A program made the translations under genes and the position numbers. A stretch of DNA of 64,000 nucleotides, from the NCBI GenBank assembly GCA_905236755.1, contig CAJOCR010000011.1, positions 1 through 64,000 on the forward strand, written 5' to 3'. Position 1 is the stretch's first letter; each line of letters starts with the position of its first letter. The stretch is from an uncultured Prevotella sp. GTDB taxonomy: Bacteria > Bacteroidota > Bacteroidia > Bacteroidales > Bacteroidaceae. The notes beneath the pieces are model-generated. The model did no database searches, had not been told where the DNA came from, and saw only the letters and a list, made by a program, of their open reading frames with translations. Of the stretch, positions 24,286 to 32,155 are shown in pieces.

Positions 24286-24404
24286 GGGGCTCACCAGTAA
24301 TTCCCTGTGTTAGGAAGAAAACCTTTAAAAACCCATTTTTCAGGTTGAGACTACATCTCTTTTGTTGTGGTTGTATGCTTTTTTCTTGTATGCAAGCATA
24401 CTGA
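24286..24404. repeat. Dispersed repeat family A, copy 2
   Basis: Inverted relative to copy 1 (8987-9098). Landmarks in plus orientation: GGCTCACCAGTAATT, CCTGTGTTAGGAAGAAAA, TTTTTCAGGTTGAGAC, CTTGTATGCAAGCATA. The right end contains the palindrome TATGCAAGCATA. Divergence between the copies is concentrated in the poly-A/T stretches. Confidence 0.85.
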
Positions 24405-24686
24405 CAAAAGCCTCCACCCACACCATCAGCCTTTACAGGCAACAACCTGAAAAACGGAAAACCAAGAAAAAAAATAGTTGCAAGTTTGTAAGTTGATGAG
24501 GTTTTCGTTAGGGTTTTGCGAGTGAACCAATTTTTCTCTGCATGTTGGATAGCCCTTCCTCAAAGCATTCTGTTAATATATTAAGTTTCTCAAGTTTATT
24601 TTTTATCAAGAATAAACATTCACTTGAGATAGTTCAGTTATTAAAAAAGAAAAAGAGATAAAAAAGGACAAAATAATGGCATGGCT

Positions 24687-24719
24687 TTTGCAAGGAATAA
24701 AAGAAAAAGACTATTTTTG
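24687..24719 (+). promoter_or_regulatory. Promoter of the Bax-inhibitor-1 gene
   Basis: TTTG at 24687-24690, 21 nt spacer, TATTTTTG at 24712-24719. Start codon at 24761. Confidence 0.7.
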
Positions 24720-24760
24720 CAGAGTATAAAAACAAAAGTGATCATAAAAAAAACAAGAAT

Positions 24761-25492
24761 ATGGATTTAAAAGATTTAGAAAAACAAGTATTTCAGCAGG
24801 AATTAGGTAACGGCTTTGCTGTGTCTGAGGCTTTTCCTGCATTAATGCGTAAGGTGTATGTATGGATGACTATGGCATTAGCCATTAGTGGAGTTACGGC
24901 CTATGGTGTAGCAAACTCTCCTAACCTCCTTAATCTTATCTATAGCAACCAAATATTGTTCTATGGAATAATCATCGCTGAGCTGGTATTGGTATGGAAG
25001 ATATCATCAAGTGTATGGAAGCCTAACCGTTCTCTCACTACAACAACAATGATGTTTATCATCTTCTCTATGTTGAATGGTGCTACATTAGCGTATATCT
25101 TCGTATTGTTTGCTCCAGAAGCAATAGTAAAAACATTCTTCGTTACTGCTGGTACTTTTGGTGCAACAGCATTATACGGCTACACAACTAAGAAAGACCT
25201 TGTTAGCTTCGGCAGCTTCTTTATGATGGGTCTTATCGGTTTGATTATTGCAGGTGTAGTAAACATGTTCCTACAGAGCAGTATGATGGATTTAATCATC
25301 AGTATTGCAGGTGTAGTGCTGTTCATTGGTCTTACTGCATGGGACAGTCAGCAGATAAAGAGACAGTTGGCTATGATGCCTGATCTTAGCGAGGGCAGTC
25401 AAAAGGTTGCTCTGTCGGGTGCATTAAGTCTGTATCTCGACTTCATCAACCTTTTCATTTATTTATTGCGTATATTCGGAAGAGAAAGATAA
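24761..25492 (+). CDS. Bax inhibitor-1 / YccA family membrane protein
   Basis: A 243-residue protein with seven hydrophobic segments and the family's hallmarks: a soluble N-terminus ending RKVYVWMTMALAISG, NGATLAYIF in the third helix region, AGTFGATALYGY, and the C-terminal ALSLYLDFINLFIYLLRIFG. Bacterial members (YetJ, YccA) act as pH-sensitive calcium leak channels or interact with FtsH; which applies here is unknown. Stop and the next start overlap by one base (TAATG), so the two genes are translationally coupled. Confidence 0.92.
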   Translation: MDLKDLEKQVFQQELGNGFAVSEAFPALMRKVYVWMTMALAISGVTAYGVANSPNLLNLIYSNQILFYGIIIAELVLVWKISSSVWKPNRSLTTTTMMFIIFSMLNGATLAYIFVLFAPEAIVKTFFVTAGTFGATALYGYTTKKDLVSFGSFFMMGLIGLIIAGVVNMFLQSSMMDLIISIAGVVLFIGLTAWDSQQIKRQLAMMPDLSEGSQKVALSGALSLYLDFINLFIYLLRIFGRER

Positions 25493-26130
25493 TGAAGAAA
25501 ATTAGTGTAGCTGCAGTTGCAGCAGTATTCGTATTGAGCAGTTGTGGTATCACAACAAACGGCACATCAGGTAATGATGCCGCTAACGTACTGAATGGTG
25601 TGTTGGGTTCTATCTCAAACCCTAATAATATTGGTAACGTACTTTCAAGCGTGTTGGGTATCGACAAACCATCGGTAAACGACATTTACGGCACATGGTA
25701 TTATGCCACTCCTGGTGTGGCTTTCACAAGCGAGAACACACTGGCAAAGGCTGGTGGCGAGGTTGTGGCAAGTCAGATAAAGGATAAATTGGCAGGCTAC
25801 TATAGTAGCGTAGGCCTCAAAAAGAGTAACACCATGTTCACTTTTAACAAGAACAACACTTTCTCTGGAAAGGTTGACGGCAAGAGCGTAAGCGGTACAT
25901 GGACCTATGATGCCAACAACCAGAAGATTACATTGAAAACCTTACTATTCACTATCCCAGTATATGCAAAGAAAACAAGCAACGGCATGAGTTTCCTTAT
26001 GGAATCAAAGAAGTTGCTCACCGTTCTACAGACAGCAGCAGCCCTAACAGGAAACAGCAACCTACAGGCTATCGGTGAGTTAAGCAAAAACTACGATGGT
26101 GTGAGAATGGGATTCGACATGAAGAAATAA
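25492..26130 (+). CDS. DUF4923-like lipocalin-fold lipoprotein
   Basis: A 212-residue lipoprotein (MKKISVAAVAAVFVLSSCG, Cys 19) followed by a Gly/Asn-rich linker with ANVLNGVLGSI and NVLSSVLG repeats. The core starts at DIYGTWYYATPGVAFTSEN, typical of DUF4923 proteins as I remember them, and continues with lipocalin-like strands (FTFNKNNTFSGKVDGKSVSGTWTY). Function is unknown; envelope location is certain from the lipobox. It is coupled to the Bax-inhibitor gene and ends in a strong terminator. Confidence 0.78.
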   Translation: MKKISVAAVAAVFVLSSCGITTNGTSGNDAANVLNGVLGSISNPNNIGNVLSSVLGIDKPSVNDIYGTWYYATPGVAFTSENTLAKAGGEVVASQIKDKLAGYYSSVGLKKSNTMFTFNKNNTFSGKVDGKSVSGTWTYDANNQKITLKTLLFTIPVYAKKTSNGMSFLMESKKLLTVLQTAAALTGNSNLQAIGELSKNYDGVRMGFDMKK

Positions 26131-26143
26131 TTCCCATCAAAAA

Positions 26144-26183
26144 AGTTCTCCTTTGCGTAATCGTGCAAAGGAGAACTTTTTTT
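26144..26183 (+). terminator. Intrinsic terminator
   Basis: Perfect 13-bp stem AGTTCTCCTTTGC (26144-26156) and GCAAAGGAGAACT (26165-26177) with an 8-nt loop, preceded by an A-run and followed by TTTTTT. It can act in both directions and separates the lipoprotein gene from the leftward phosphatase-GH92 gene. Confidence 0.93.
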
Positions 26184-26190
26184 GAAATGT

Positions 26191-26270
26191 GGAACCGAAG
26201 GTCATCGGCAGAGTGCTTGCTATCGGCGAAGCCAGTGCATGAATAAGACGAAATACGACTAATTCCACAT
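26191..26270 (+). repeat. Dispersed repeat family B, copy 2
   Basis: Begins GGAACCGAAGGTCATCGGCA and shares the GAGTG-GCT-TC-GCGAAGC-GTGCAT backbone with 10498-10563 and 53690-53766. The following CTAATTCC units run into the stop codon region of the phosphatase-GH92 gene (26273). Confidence 0.65.
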
Positions 26271-26272
26271 TT

Positions 26273-29125
26273 CTAATTAGTAATTCCAAATACTAATACT
26301 CCTCCTTGCTCTATCATCTCGTGAGTGATATAATTGCGTGGATAATCCTTTCCGTTGAAAGACACTTTCTTTTTCCCAGCATTTTCCTTTAAAGCATTCT
26401 CAACTATGATGGTGAGATTACCGATACGAATCTTATCGAAAGTTGGGATGCCCAACACATAACGGTCTGACGCAGGAGAAGGATAAAAGCCTAATGCTGA
26501 GAACACATACCAGGCATCACTATCTGGGATACTGTTATTAATGAAATCAAGATTATCAACAGCCTTTTTCCAATTAGCAGAACGTTTAAGCAAGAGTTTG
26601 TAATCATCATCCTTACCCAATTTCTTAGCAAGATGAGCCAAGCTATAGGCTGCTAAATCATTAACATCGTTTCCTTTTGTATAAGGTGTTGCAAGAATGC
26701 TTTTGCGCATAGCTTCATAGGCTTTTTCGGTCTTGATGCTTCTACCCCCCTTTAGTAAAGCATCAGCCAATACAATTGTGGCATAATGAGTATCAGACAC
26801 AGAAGCCTCGTTGTTGCATGCTGGAAAATCAGGAAGACAGCCACCTTGTTCATACATATCAACAAGATTTTGCATCATGGTACCATACTGTGGTTCGATA
26901 ATTAGATTCAATGGATTTTGTGCACGATAGGTATAAGGCAGAGGATAGTCCATATATGTGCGACGATAGATAGCCTTACCACCTATCTTTCCTAAGGAAT
27001 AAACCATTACACTATCTTCGTGAGCGAATGTAGGAAACCTACCGTCCTTATCGCTGAAGGCACGAGGAAGGAAACTATTACGATAGATTGCGCTATAGAA
27101 CTTATCAACGGCAGAGGTGTCACTGCTTTCAACATCAATACGACTAAGACGACGAATCCACGACTCAGCTACTCTACAGCGAGTATCATAGAACTCCCAA
27201 TGTGGTATCTCCTCCTGCATGTTGTTCCATGCACCCTTCATATCAACAAAGCTGGTGGCAGCCTTAACCAACAGTTCATCGTTATTCACAACATCAAAAG
27301 CCACCCATGCATATTGGACAGAATCAACGGTTTCTATCCCCCATGAAGATATCTGATCCTGGAAAGCAACAACGAAATAGCCATTGACACCTGCCTTTTC
27401 TCCTTGTTTATGGAATATACGATTAACAGGATTGCAACCATAAACGATATTCCTTACTGTATCAACCTTAAGCCATCCCTCATGTAGGTCGCTATTAGCC
27501 TGAACAACAAAATAAGCACGACCATCTTTCTGATATTTGAAACGGAAGAAAGCGCTATGGCTCATACCCGTCATCTCAGCCTTCAGGTTTTCATCAGGCA
27601 GAACAACAGAATAATAATCAGGGCGACTAACCTCATTCTGATGAGAATAGCGAGAAGCACGTGCCGTTGGTTGCAAACGCAAGCTATCCATCAAAGGCAT
27701 AAGAGTGAAAGAGCCATAATCCTGAGCCTTTACTCCATTAAGCCAATGACTGGCACGGAAACCTTGAAAGAGTGTGTTTTTGTAATTATAAGGAGAAAGA
27801 CCTTGGTGCTCGCCTTCTACATTCTGAGCCGTCCATGAGTTCATACCAAAAGGTTCAAGAACAGCAGGGATGCAGAGAGCAGATGTATCAGCAGGATTCA
27901 TAGTGTTGATGCGCTGAAGCAAACCGAGTTTCTCGGCCCTGTTGATACGCTTACGCATATATTTCTTAACCTGACTCCATGTATAGAAACCATTCTTATC
28001 CTGCTCACGGAAGAGTTTTACCTGTTGCTCATTGTGCAATATCTGCACAATAACATTCTTACCATTACTATAGAACACCATCTGCAGATTGGCAGCCATA
28101 GGAATAGCCTTGTCCATATCATCAAAGCGTTCATCACTCAAACTGCTTACACCCATCAAAGAAAGAAGACGATAAAGACTGCTATCGTGACCAAAACGAA
28201 GAGTAGCACCATGAAGATTATGTGAAATATATCTGTCGGCTTCAGTCTCTATATTTGTCCAAAGACTCACTGCTGAACGCTGAGGGATACCATAGTTATC
28301 AGGCGACTGTCCGTTGACAACCCACATACGTTCATTAGCCTCTTCATACAGGCTACGCAATTCGTCCTCTGTGAAATAGACAAAGAGGTTAACTTTAAGA
28401 TTAGTGTTTTGAATATCAGAAGCGATAGTATAGAACTCACGCATAAACCTTACAGGATTATCCACACGAGAAACATCCTTGAAGAACTGAGCAACAAACC
28501 TATCAGCATCTATACTATTATCATAACGATAGTTTTTTATCAGTTTCTCTTCCTCTGCGCTGCTATATGCTATCCAACTCATATCAGCCTCATCTTTTCT
28601 CTCAGAAAGAGTCATGTGACCATCGGCATTATGAGAACGCAACACATTAAAGAAAGAAGACATGCTGTTATAACAACGAGACATCATACTGCTATAGCCC
28701 TCAACCTGAGCACCTGAAGCAAAAGCCTCAGGGAAAGCAGAAAGCATTCTGCAAGCAATACCTTCGTGCTGCGACATACCAAGAGGAGTGAGCATACCTA
28801 TATTTGTCTGAGCATCCTTCCACACCTCGTTCAATACTTTCTGCGCCTTTTTTCCCTGAGCAGTAAGGTTTGACTTATCAGCAAACTGTGCAAGAACATC
28901 TTTATATTGACTCTCATTAGCCAACCAACGACTACCATGGCGGGCATAATGAGAAATAAGAATTGGTTTGTAACCATCAGGAGCATCCACAGCCCCACTC
29001 CTCTTGGGTGCATGATAAGCATAATAAACACCACCCATCTGTTCATTTGTTTTTTGAGCAGACAATGACATTGTACCGAATAGTGCCAATAATATAAAAA
29101 TAAGTTTATGAGTTTGCGAGGTCAT
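26273..29125 (-). CDS. Histidine acid phosphatase fused to a GH92-like domain lacking its catalytic segment
   Basis: A 950-residue exported fusion (signal peptide to LSAQ, residue 24). Residues about 40-400 are a histidine acid phosphatase of MINPP/phytase type: YARHGSRW with the catalytic RHGxR at 62-66 and the distal FGHDSS pair near 312, so this half looks active. From about residue 425 (PFGMNSW) the protein follows GH92 exo-alpha-mannosidases: N-terminal sandwich (SRYSHQNEV), LSRIDVESSD, FLPRAFSDKDGRFP, then AWYVFSALGFYPSP and the final sandwich. Between LLLKRSANWKK and AWYVFSALG roughly 150-200 residues are missing, including the region with the general-acid Glu and the GNDD aspartates. 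Frame is intact. The GH92 part is therefore probably inactive and may bind mannosides. Last codons lie in spacer-type repeat DNA. Confidence 0.85.
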   Translation of the reverse strand: MTSQTHKLIFILLALFGTMSLSAQKTNEQMGGVYYAYHAPKRSGAVDAPDGYKPILISHYARHGSRWLANESQYKDVLAQFADKSNLTAQGKKAQKVLNEVWKDAQTNIGMLTPLGMSQHEGIACRMLSAFPEAFASGAQVEGYSSMMSRCYNSMSSFFNVLRSHNADGHMTLSERKDEADMSWIAYSSAEEEKLIKNYRYDNSIDADRFVAQFFKDVSRVDNPVRFMREFYTIASDIQNTNLKVNLFVYFTEDELRSLYEEANERMWVVNGQSPDNYGIPQRSAVSLWTNIETEADRYISHNLHGATLRFGHDSSLYRLLSLMGVSSLSDERFDDMDKAIPMAANLQMVFYSNGKNVIVQILHNEQQVKLFREQDKNGFYTWSQVKKYMRKRINRAEKLGLLQRINTMNPADTSALCIPAVLEPFGMNSWTAQNVEGEHQGLSPYNYKNTLFQGFRASHWLNGVKAQDYGSFTLMPLMDSLRLQPTARASRYSHQNEVSRPDYYSVVLPDENLKAEMTGMSHSAFFRFKYQKDGRAYFVVQANSDLHEGWLKVDTVRNIVYGCNPVNRIFHKQGEKAGVNGYFVVAFQDQISSWGIETVDSVQYAWVAFDVVNNDELLVKAATSFVDMKGAWNNMQEEIPHWEFYDTRCRVAESWIRRLSRIDVESSDTSAVDKFYSAIYRNSFLPRAFSDKDGRFPTFAHEDSVMVYSLGKIGGKAIYRRTYMDYPLPYTYRAQNPLNLIIEPQYGTMMQNLVDMYEQGGCLPDFPACNNEASVSDTHYATIVLADALLKGGRSIKTEKAYEAMRKSILATPYTKGNDVNDLAAYSLAHLAKKLGKDDDYKLLLKRSANWKKAVDNLDFINNSIPDSDAWYVFSALGFYPSPASDRYVLGIPTFDKIRIGNLTIIVENALKENAGKKKVSFNGKDYPRNYITHEMIEQGGVLVFGITN

Positions 29126-29433
29126 GAGATGATAAGTTTATAGTTTATAATAGTTTATTGTTTACTGTTTACAGCTTATGAGTTTTGTAAACTACTAATG
29201 TGGCAAAGATAAGAAAAAAAACTATAATATCTAATTTAAAGCATAAAAATTCATTAAGTACAAATTAATCAAAAAACACAAGAAAAAGAACAATTTTACG
29301 AATAATTATACCTAAAATTACATATACCATTTACATTTTTGCTAAAATACAAGCATTTTATTAACAGATAATTTGGCTATATATACGAAAAGTTGTAATT
29401 TTGCACCTGTAAGTTGAATAAAAATACAGAATT
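29126..29433. other. Divergent intergenic region with argR promoter
   Basis: AT-rich spacer with TTTATAGTTTATAATAGTTTATTG-type repetition at about 29138-29170. A minus-strand TATCTTTG box (29204-29211) could serve the phosphatase-GH92 gene, though without a clear -33. The argR promoter is at 29372-29403. I saw no riboswitch or leader peptide. No sequence was identified with certainty as an ARG box. Confidence 0.5.
29372..29403 (+). promoter_or_regulatory. Promoter of the arginine cluster (argR)
   Basis: TTTG at 29372-29375, 20 nt spacer, TAATTTTG at 29396-29403: full consensus. The argR start codon follows at 29434. Autoregulation by ArgR is likely from family knowledge. Confidence 0.75.
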
Positions 29434-29907
29434 ATGAAGATCAAAAACAGCAGAATGGAAGCTCTGAAGATGCTTATATCAAGCAAAGAATTAGGTTCAC
29501 AGGAAGAAGTTCTTCAGGCTCTTAAGAAAGAGGGATTTAAACTTACTCAAGCTACATTAAGCCGCGATTTAAAACAATTAAAAGTTGCCAAGGCAGCCTC
29601 TATGAATGGTAAATATGTGTATGTGTTGCCTAATGAAACAATGTACAAGCGCATCCACAAACCAATTTCTGCCTTAGAGATGATGAACACCCCAGGATTT
29701 ATTTCTATCAATTTCTCTGGCAACATGGGTGTTATCAAGACACGTCCAGGATACGCAAGCAGTATTGCTTACAACATTGACAATAGCGATATTCCTGAGA
29801 TCATGGGAACAATCGCTGGCGACGACACCATTTTTATTGTAGTTAAGGAAGGAGCAAACAAAAACAACATTATAGAAGGTCTCAACGGTATTATACCAAA
29901 TATATAA
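29434..29907 (+). CDS. argR: Arginine repressor ArgR
   Basis: A 157-residue ArgR/AhrC protein of standard length. The N-terminal winged helix (residues 1-70) shows GSQEEVLQALKKEGFKLTQATLSRDLKQL, where TQATLSRDL is the recognition region. The C-terminal oligomerisation and arginine-binding domain has PGYASSIAYNID and the GTIAGDDTIFIV motif (GDDT contacts arginine). It forms hexamers that bind ARG boxes when arginine is plentiful. It heads a run argR-GNAT-argG with gaps of 4 and 20 bp and is expected to repress that run. Confidence 0.95.
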   Translation: MKIKNSRMEALKMLISSKELGSQEEVLQALKKEGFKLTQATLSRDLKQLKVAKAASMNGKYVYVLPNETMYKRIHKPISALEMMNTPGFISINFSGNMGVIKTRPGYASSIAYNIDNSDIPEIMGTIAGDDTIFIVVKEGANKNNIIEGLNGIIPNI

Positions 29908-29911
29908 AAGA

Positions 29912-30511
29912 ATGGAAGAAATTAAGGTAATGGTTGCCGACGAATCACATATTAAATATGTCGGAACCATACTGCAGACAATTGCTGACGCAGCCAAGGT
30001 TCGTGGCACAGGTATAGCCAAGCGCTCACCAGAATACGTCGCAACAAAGATGAAAGAAGCTAAAGCCGTCATTGCCCTGCAGGGTGATAAATTTGCAGGT
30101 TTCAGCTACATAGAAACATGGGGTAACAAGCATTATGTGACTACATCAGGACTTATTGTTCATCCTGACTTCAGAGGTCTCGGACTTGCCAAGAGAATTA
30201 AGAACGTTACGTTCACCTTAGCACGAAAGCGATGGCCAAATGCTAAGATATTCTCGCTAACATCAGGTTCTGCCGTGATGAAAATGAACACTCAACTGGG
30301 CTATCATCCCGTTACCTTCGCCGACCTTACTGACGACGAAAGCTTTTGGAAAGGATGTGAAGGTTGTGTGAACCACGATGTATTGGTAAGAACAGGACAG
30401 AAATACTGCATCTGCACAGCAATGCTCTTCGACCCAGAGGAACACCTTCCTGCAAAACTTCCACAGGAGGTGATAGAGAGAATAAACAGAATAGACGGAA
30501 GCAATAAATAA
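29912..30511 (+). CDS. GNAT family acyltransferase, candidate N-acylglutamate synthase
   Basis: A 199-residue GNAT protein. The acyl-CoA-binding motif is GLIVHPDFRGLGLAKRI (motif A, about residues 81-97). An unusual C-terminal extension carries several Cys and His residues (FWKGCEGCVNHD, then YCICTAM), possibly a metal site. It is wedged between argR and argG, 4 bp from the former. Since no argA or argJ is seen here and Bacteroidota acylate glutamate before making ornithine, the first step of the pathway is its likely reaction; this is an inference from position, and the acyl group (acetyl or succinyl) is not known. Confidence 0.75.
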   Translation: MEEIKVMVADESHIKYVGTILQTIADAAKVRGTGIAKRSPEYVATKMKEAKAVIALQGDKFAGFSYIETWGNKHYVTTSGLIVHPDFRGLGLAKRIKNVTFTLARKRWPNAKIFSLTSGSAVMKMNTQLGYHPVTFADLTDDESFWKGCEGCVNHDVLVRTGQKYCICTAMLFDPEEHLPAKLPQEVIERINRIDGSNK

Positions 30512-30531
30512 ACCACACAAAATAAATTATT

Positions 30532-31734
30532 ATGGCAAAGAAAAAAGTAGTCGTAGCCTTTTCTGGTGGTCTCGACACATCATATACAGTAATGAAACTC
30601 GCCCAGGAAGGTTGGGATGTTTATGCTGCATGTGCTAACACTGGTGGCTTTAGCGAAGAACAGCTAAAGACAAACAAAGAGAATGCCTACAAGCTGGGCG
30701 CTGTAGAGTATGCTACTCTTGATGTTACCCAGGAATATTACGAGAAGAGTTTGAAATATATGATCTTCGGAAATGTTCTACGTAACAACTGTTACCCTAT
30801 CTCGGTTAGTTCAGAGAGAATATTCCAGGCTATTGCCATAGCACGCTATGCGAAAGAGATTGGTGCTGACGCCATTGCTCATGGCTCCACAGGAGCAGGC
30901 AACGACCAGATTCGTTTCGACATGACATTCCTCGTTATGGCTCCAGGTGTAGAAATCATTACTCTCACTCGTGACAAGGCTCTATCTCGTCAGGAGGAAG
31001 TTGATTACCTGAACGAGCACGGTTTCTTTGCCGACTTTACTAAACTAAAATATTCATATAACGTAGGTATCTGGGGAACAAGCATCTGTGGTGGCGAGCT
31101 CCTTGACCCTACACAAGGTCTGCCAGAGGAGGCTTATCTGAAGCACGTCACAGCAAAAGAGCCAGAAGCTGAACTAAAAATAACCTTCAAGAATGGTGAG
31201 ATCGATGCTGTTAATGGCGAACACTTTGACGACAAGGTAAAAGCTATCCAGAAGATTGAAGAGATTGGCGCAAGCTATGCTATAGGTAGAGACTGCAACG
31301 TTGGCGACACCATTATTGGTATCAAGGGACGTGTTGGTTTCGAGGCAGCTGCTCCAAAGTTGATTATCGAGGCTCACCGTCTGCTTGAAAAGAGCACCCT
31401 GAGCAAATGGCAGCAATACTGGAAAGACCAGTTAGGCAACTGGTATGGAATGTTCCTGCATGAGAGTCAGTATCTTGAGCCTGTAATGCCTGATATGGAA
31501 GCATTCCTTACAAGCAGTCAGCGTCATGTTAACGGAACAGCTATTTTGAAGCTCCGTCCATATAGCTTTGAAACTATTGGTGTTGATTCTGACGAAGACC
31601 TTACCAAGAGTAAACTTGGCGAATATGGCGAAATGAACCACGGATGGACTGCTGACGATGCTAAGGGCTTCATCAAGATTACTTCTACTCCACTTCGTGT
31701 GTTCTACGGAATGCACCCAGAAGAGAAAAGATAA
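30532..31734 (+). CDS. argG: Argininosuccinate synthase
   Basis: A 400-residue argininosuccinate synthase, the ATP-dependent joining of citrulline and aspartate. The PP-loop ATPase motif AFSGGLDTSY is at residues 8-17, and the substrate-binding AHGSTGAGNDQIRFD is at about 117-131. Length agrees with the family (about 400). It is third in the argR operon. argH, which would follow in the pathway, is not in this window. Confidence 0.95.
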   Translation: MAKKKVVVAFSGGLDTSYTVMKLAQEGWDVYAACANTGGFSEEQLKTNKENAYKLGAVEYATLDVTQEYYEKSLKYMIFGNVLRNNCYPISVSSERIFQAIAIARYAKEIGADAIAHGSTGAGNDQIRFDMTFLVMAPGVEIITLTRDKALSRQEEVDYLNEHGFFADFTKLKYSYNVGIWGTSICGGELLDPTQGLPEEAYLKHVTAKEPEAELKITFKNGEIDAVNGEHFDDKVKAIQKIEEIGASYAIGRDCNVGDTIIGIKGRVGFEAAAPKLIIEAHRLLEKSTLSKWQQYWKDQLGNWYGMFLHESQYLEPVMPDMEAFLTSSQRHVNGTAILKLRPYSFETIGVDSDEDLTKSKLGEYGEMNHGWTADDAKGFIKITSTPLRVFYGMHPEEKR

Positions 31735-31737
31735 TTT

Positions 31738-31872
31738 GGAATGACGAATTTGGAATTACAAATTATTCTAATTACGAGTTACGAATTTGAAATTAATAAT
31801 TCAAAATTACTAATTTATAATTGCGCTTTGCGCAACTAATTCAAAACTCGTAATTCGTAATTCAAAATTAGG
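31738..31872. repeat. AT-rich mosaic repeat family C, copy 1
   Basis: Alternating TAATTCGTAATTC / GAATTACGAATTT units around the palindrome TTGCGCTTTGCGCAA (31821-31835). The core AATTTATAATTGCGCTTTGC is repeated in inverted orientation in 39682-39838. It fills most of the gap between argG and pspC. Confidence 0.85.
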
Positions 31873-31954
31873 ATTTGTGCTTTTTCTTTGATGATGCAAC
31901 TTTTCAGATAACCATTGCGTCTAATAAACAAAGAAATAATTAAAGCATACTAAT

Positions 31955-32155
31955 ATGTCAACAGGAAAAAGAATTTATCGTTCGGATGATCGCATCCTTG
32001 GAGGTGTATGTGCAGGACTTGCAGAGTATTTTGAGTTTGACGCTACATGGGTACGCATTCTATATGCATTACTCACTTTCTGCACAGCCTTTAGCGGATG
32101 TCTCCTCTACATCATCATGTGGATAGTCATCCCTGACAAGAACAGAGTTTTATGA
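31955..32155 (+). CDS. PspC domain small membrane protein
   Basis: A 66-residue protein that consists of a single PspC domain: RIYRSDDRILGGVCAGLAEYF, then a membrane helix ending LLYIIMWIVIPDKN. PspC proteins are involved in envelope-stress sensing or toxin-antitoxin-like control of the phage-shock response; stand-alone forms are common in Bacteroidota with unknown role. Its stop overlaps the argC start (ATGA), so it is translated with argC, an odd partner for a biosynthetic gene. Confidence 0.9.
   Translation: MSTGKRIYRSDDRILGGVCAGLAEYFEFDATWVRILYALLTFCTAFSGCLLYIIMWIVIPDKNRVL

Larger units (their letters stand above)
24084..24760. other. Intergenic region with repeat family A copy, no gene
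   Basis: Between divergent genes. It has a run of ATAAACCATATA/ACTCATAA-type AT-rich units (about 24170-24250), repeat family A copy 2 (24286-24404), a further fragment CAACCTGAAAAACGG at 24442-24457, and the promoter of the Bax-inhibitor gene. The 70-codon frame on the minus strand (24233-24445) is just the translation of the repeat and is not a gene. Confidence 0.65.

Noticed and set aside
24233..24445. 70-codon minus-strand frame in the metalloprotease/Bax-inhibitor gap
   Set aside because: It is the translation of dispersed repeat family A; no start signal, and the same DNA is repeated at 8987-9098 in a non-coding context.
26273..29125. Frameshifted pseudogene instead of a fusion
   Set aside because: The frame is open for 950 codons with intact signal peptide, both phosphatase motifs and the GH92 C-terminus; only an in-frame loss is seen.
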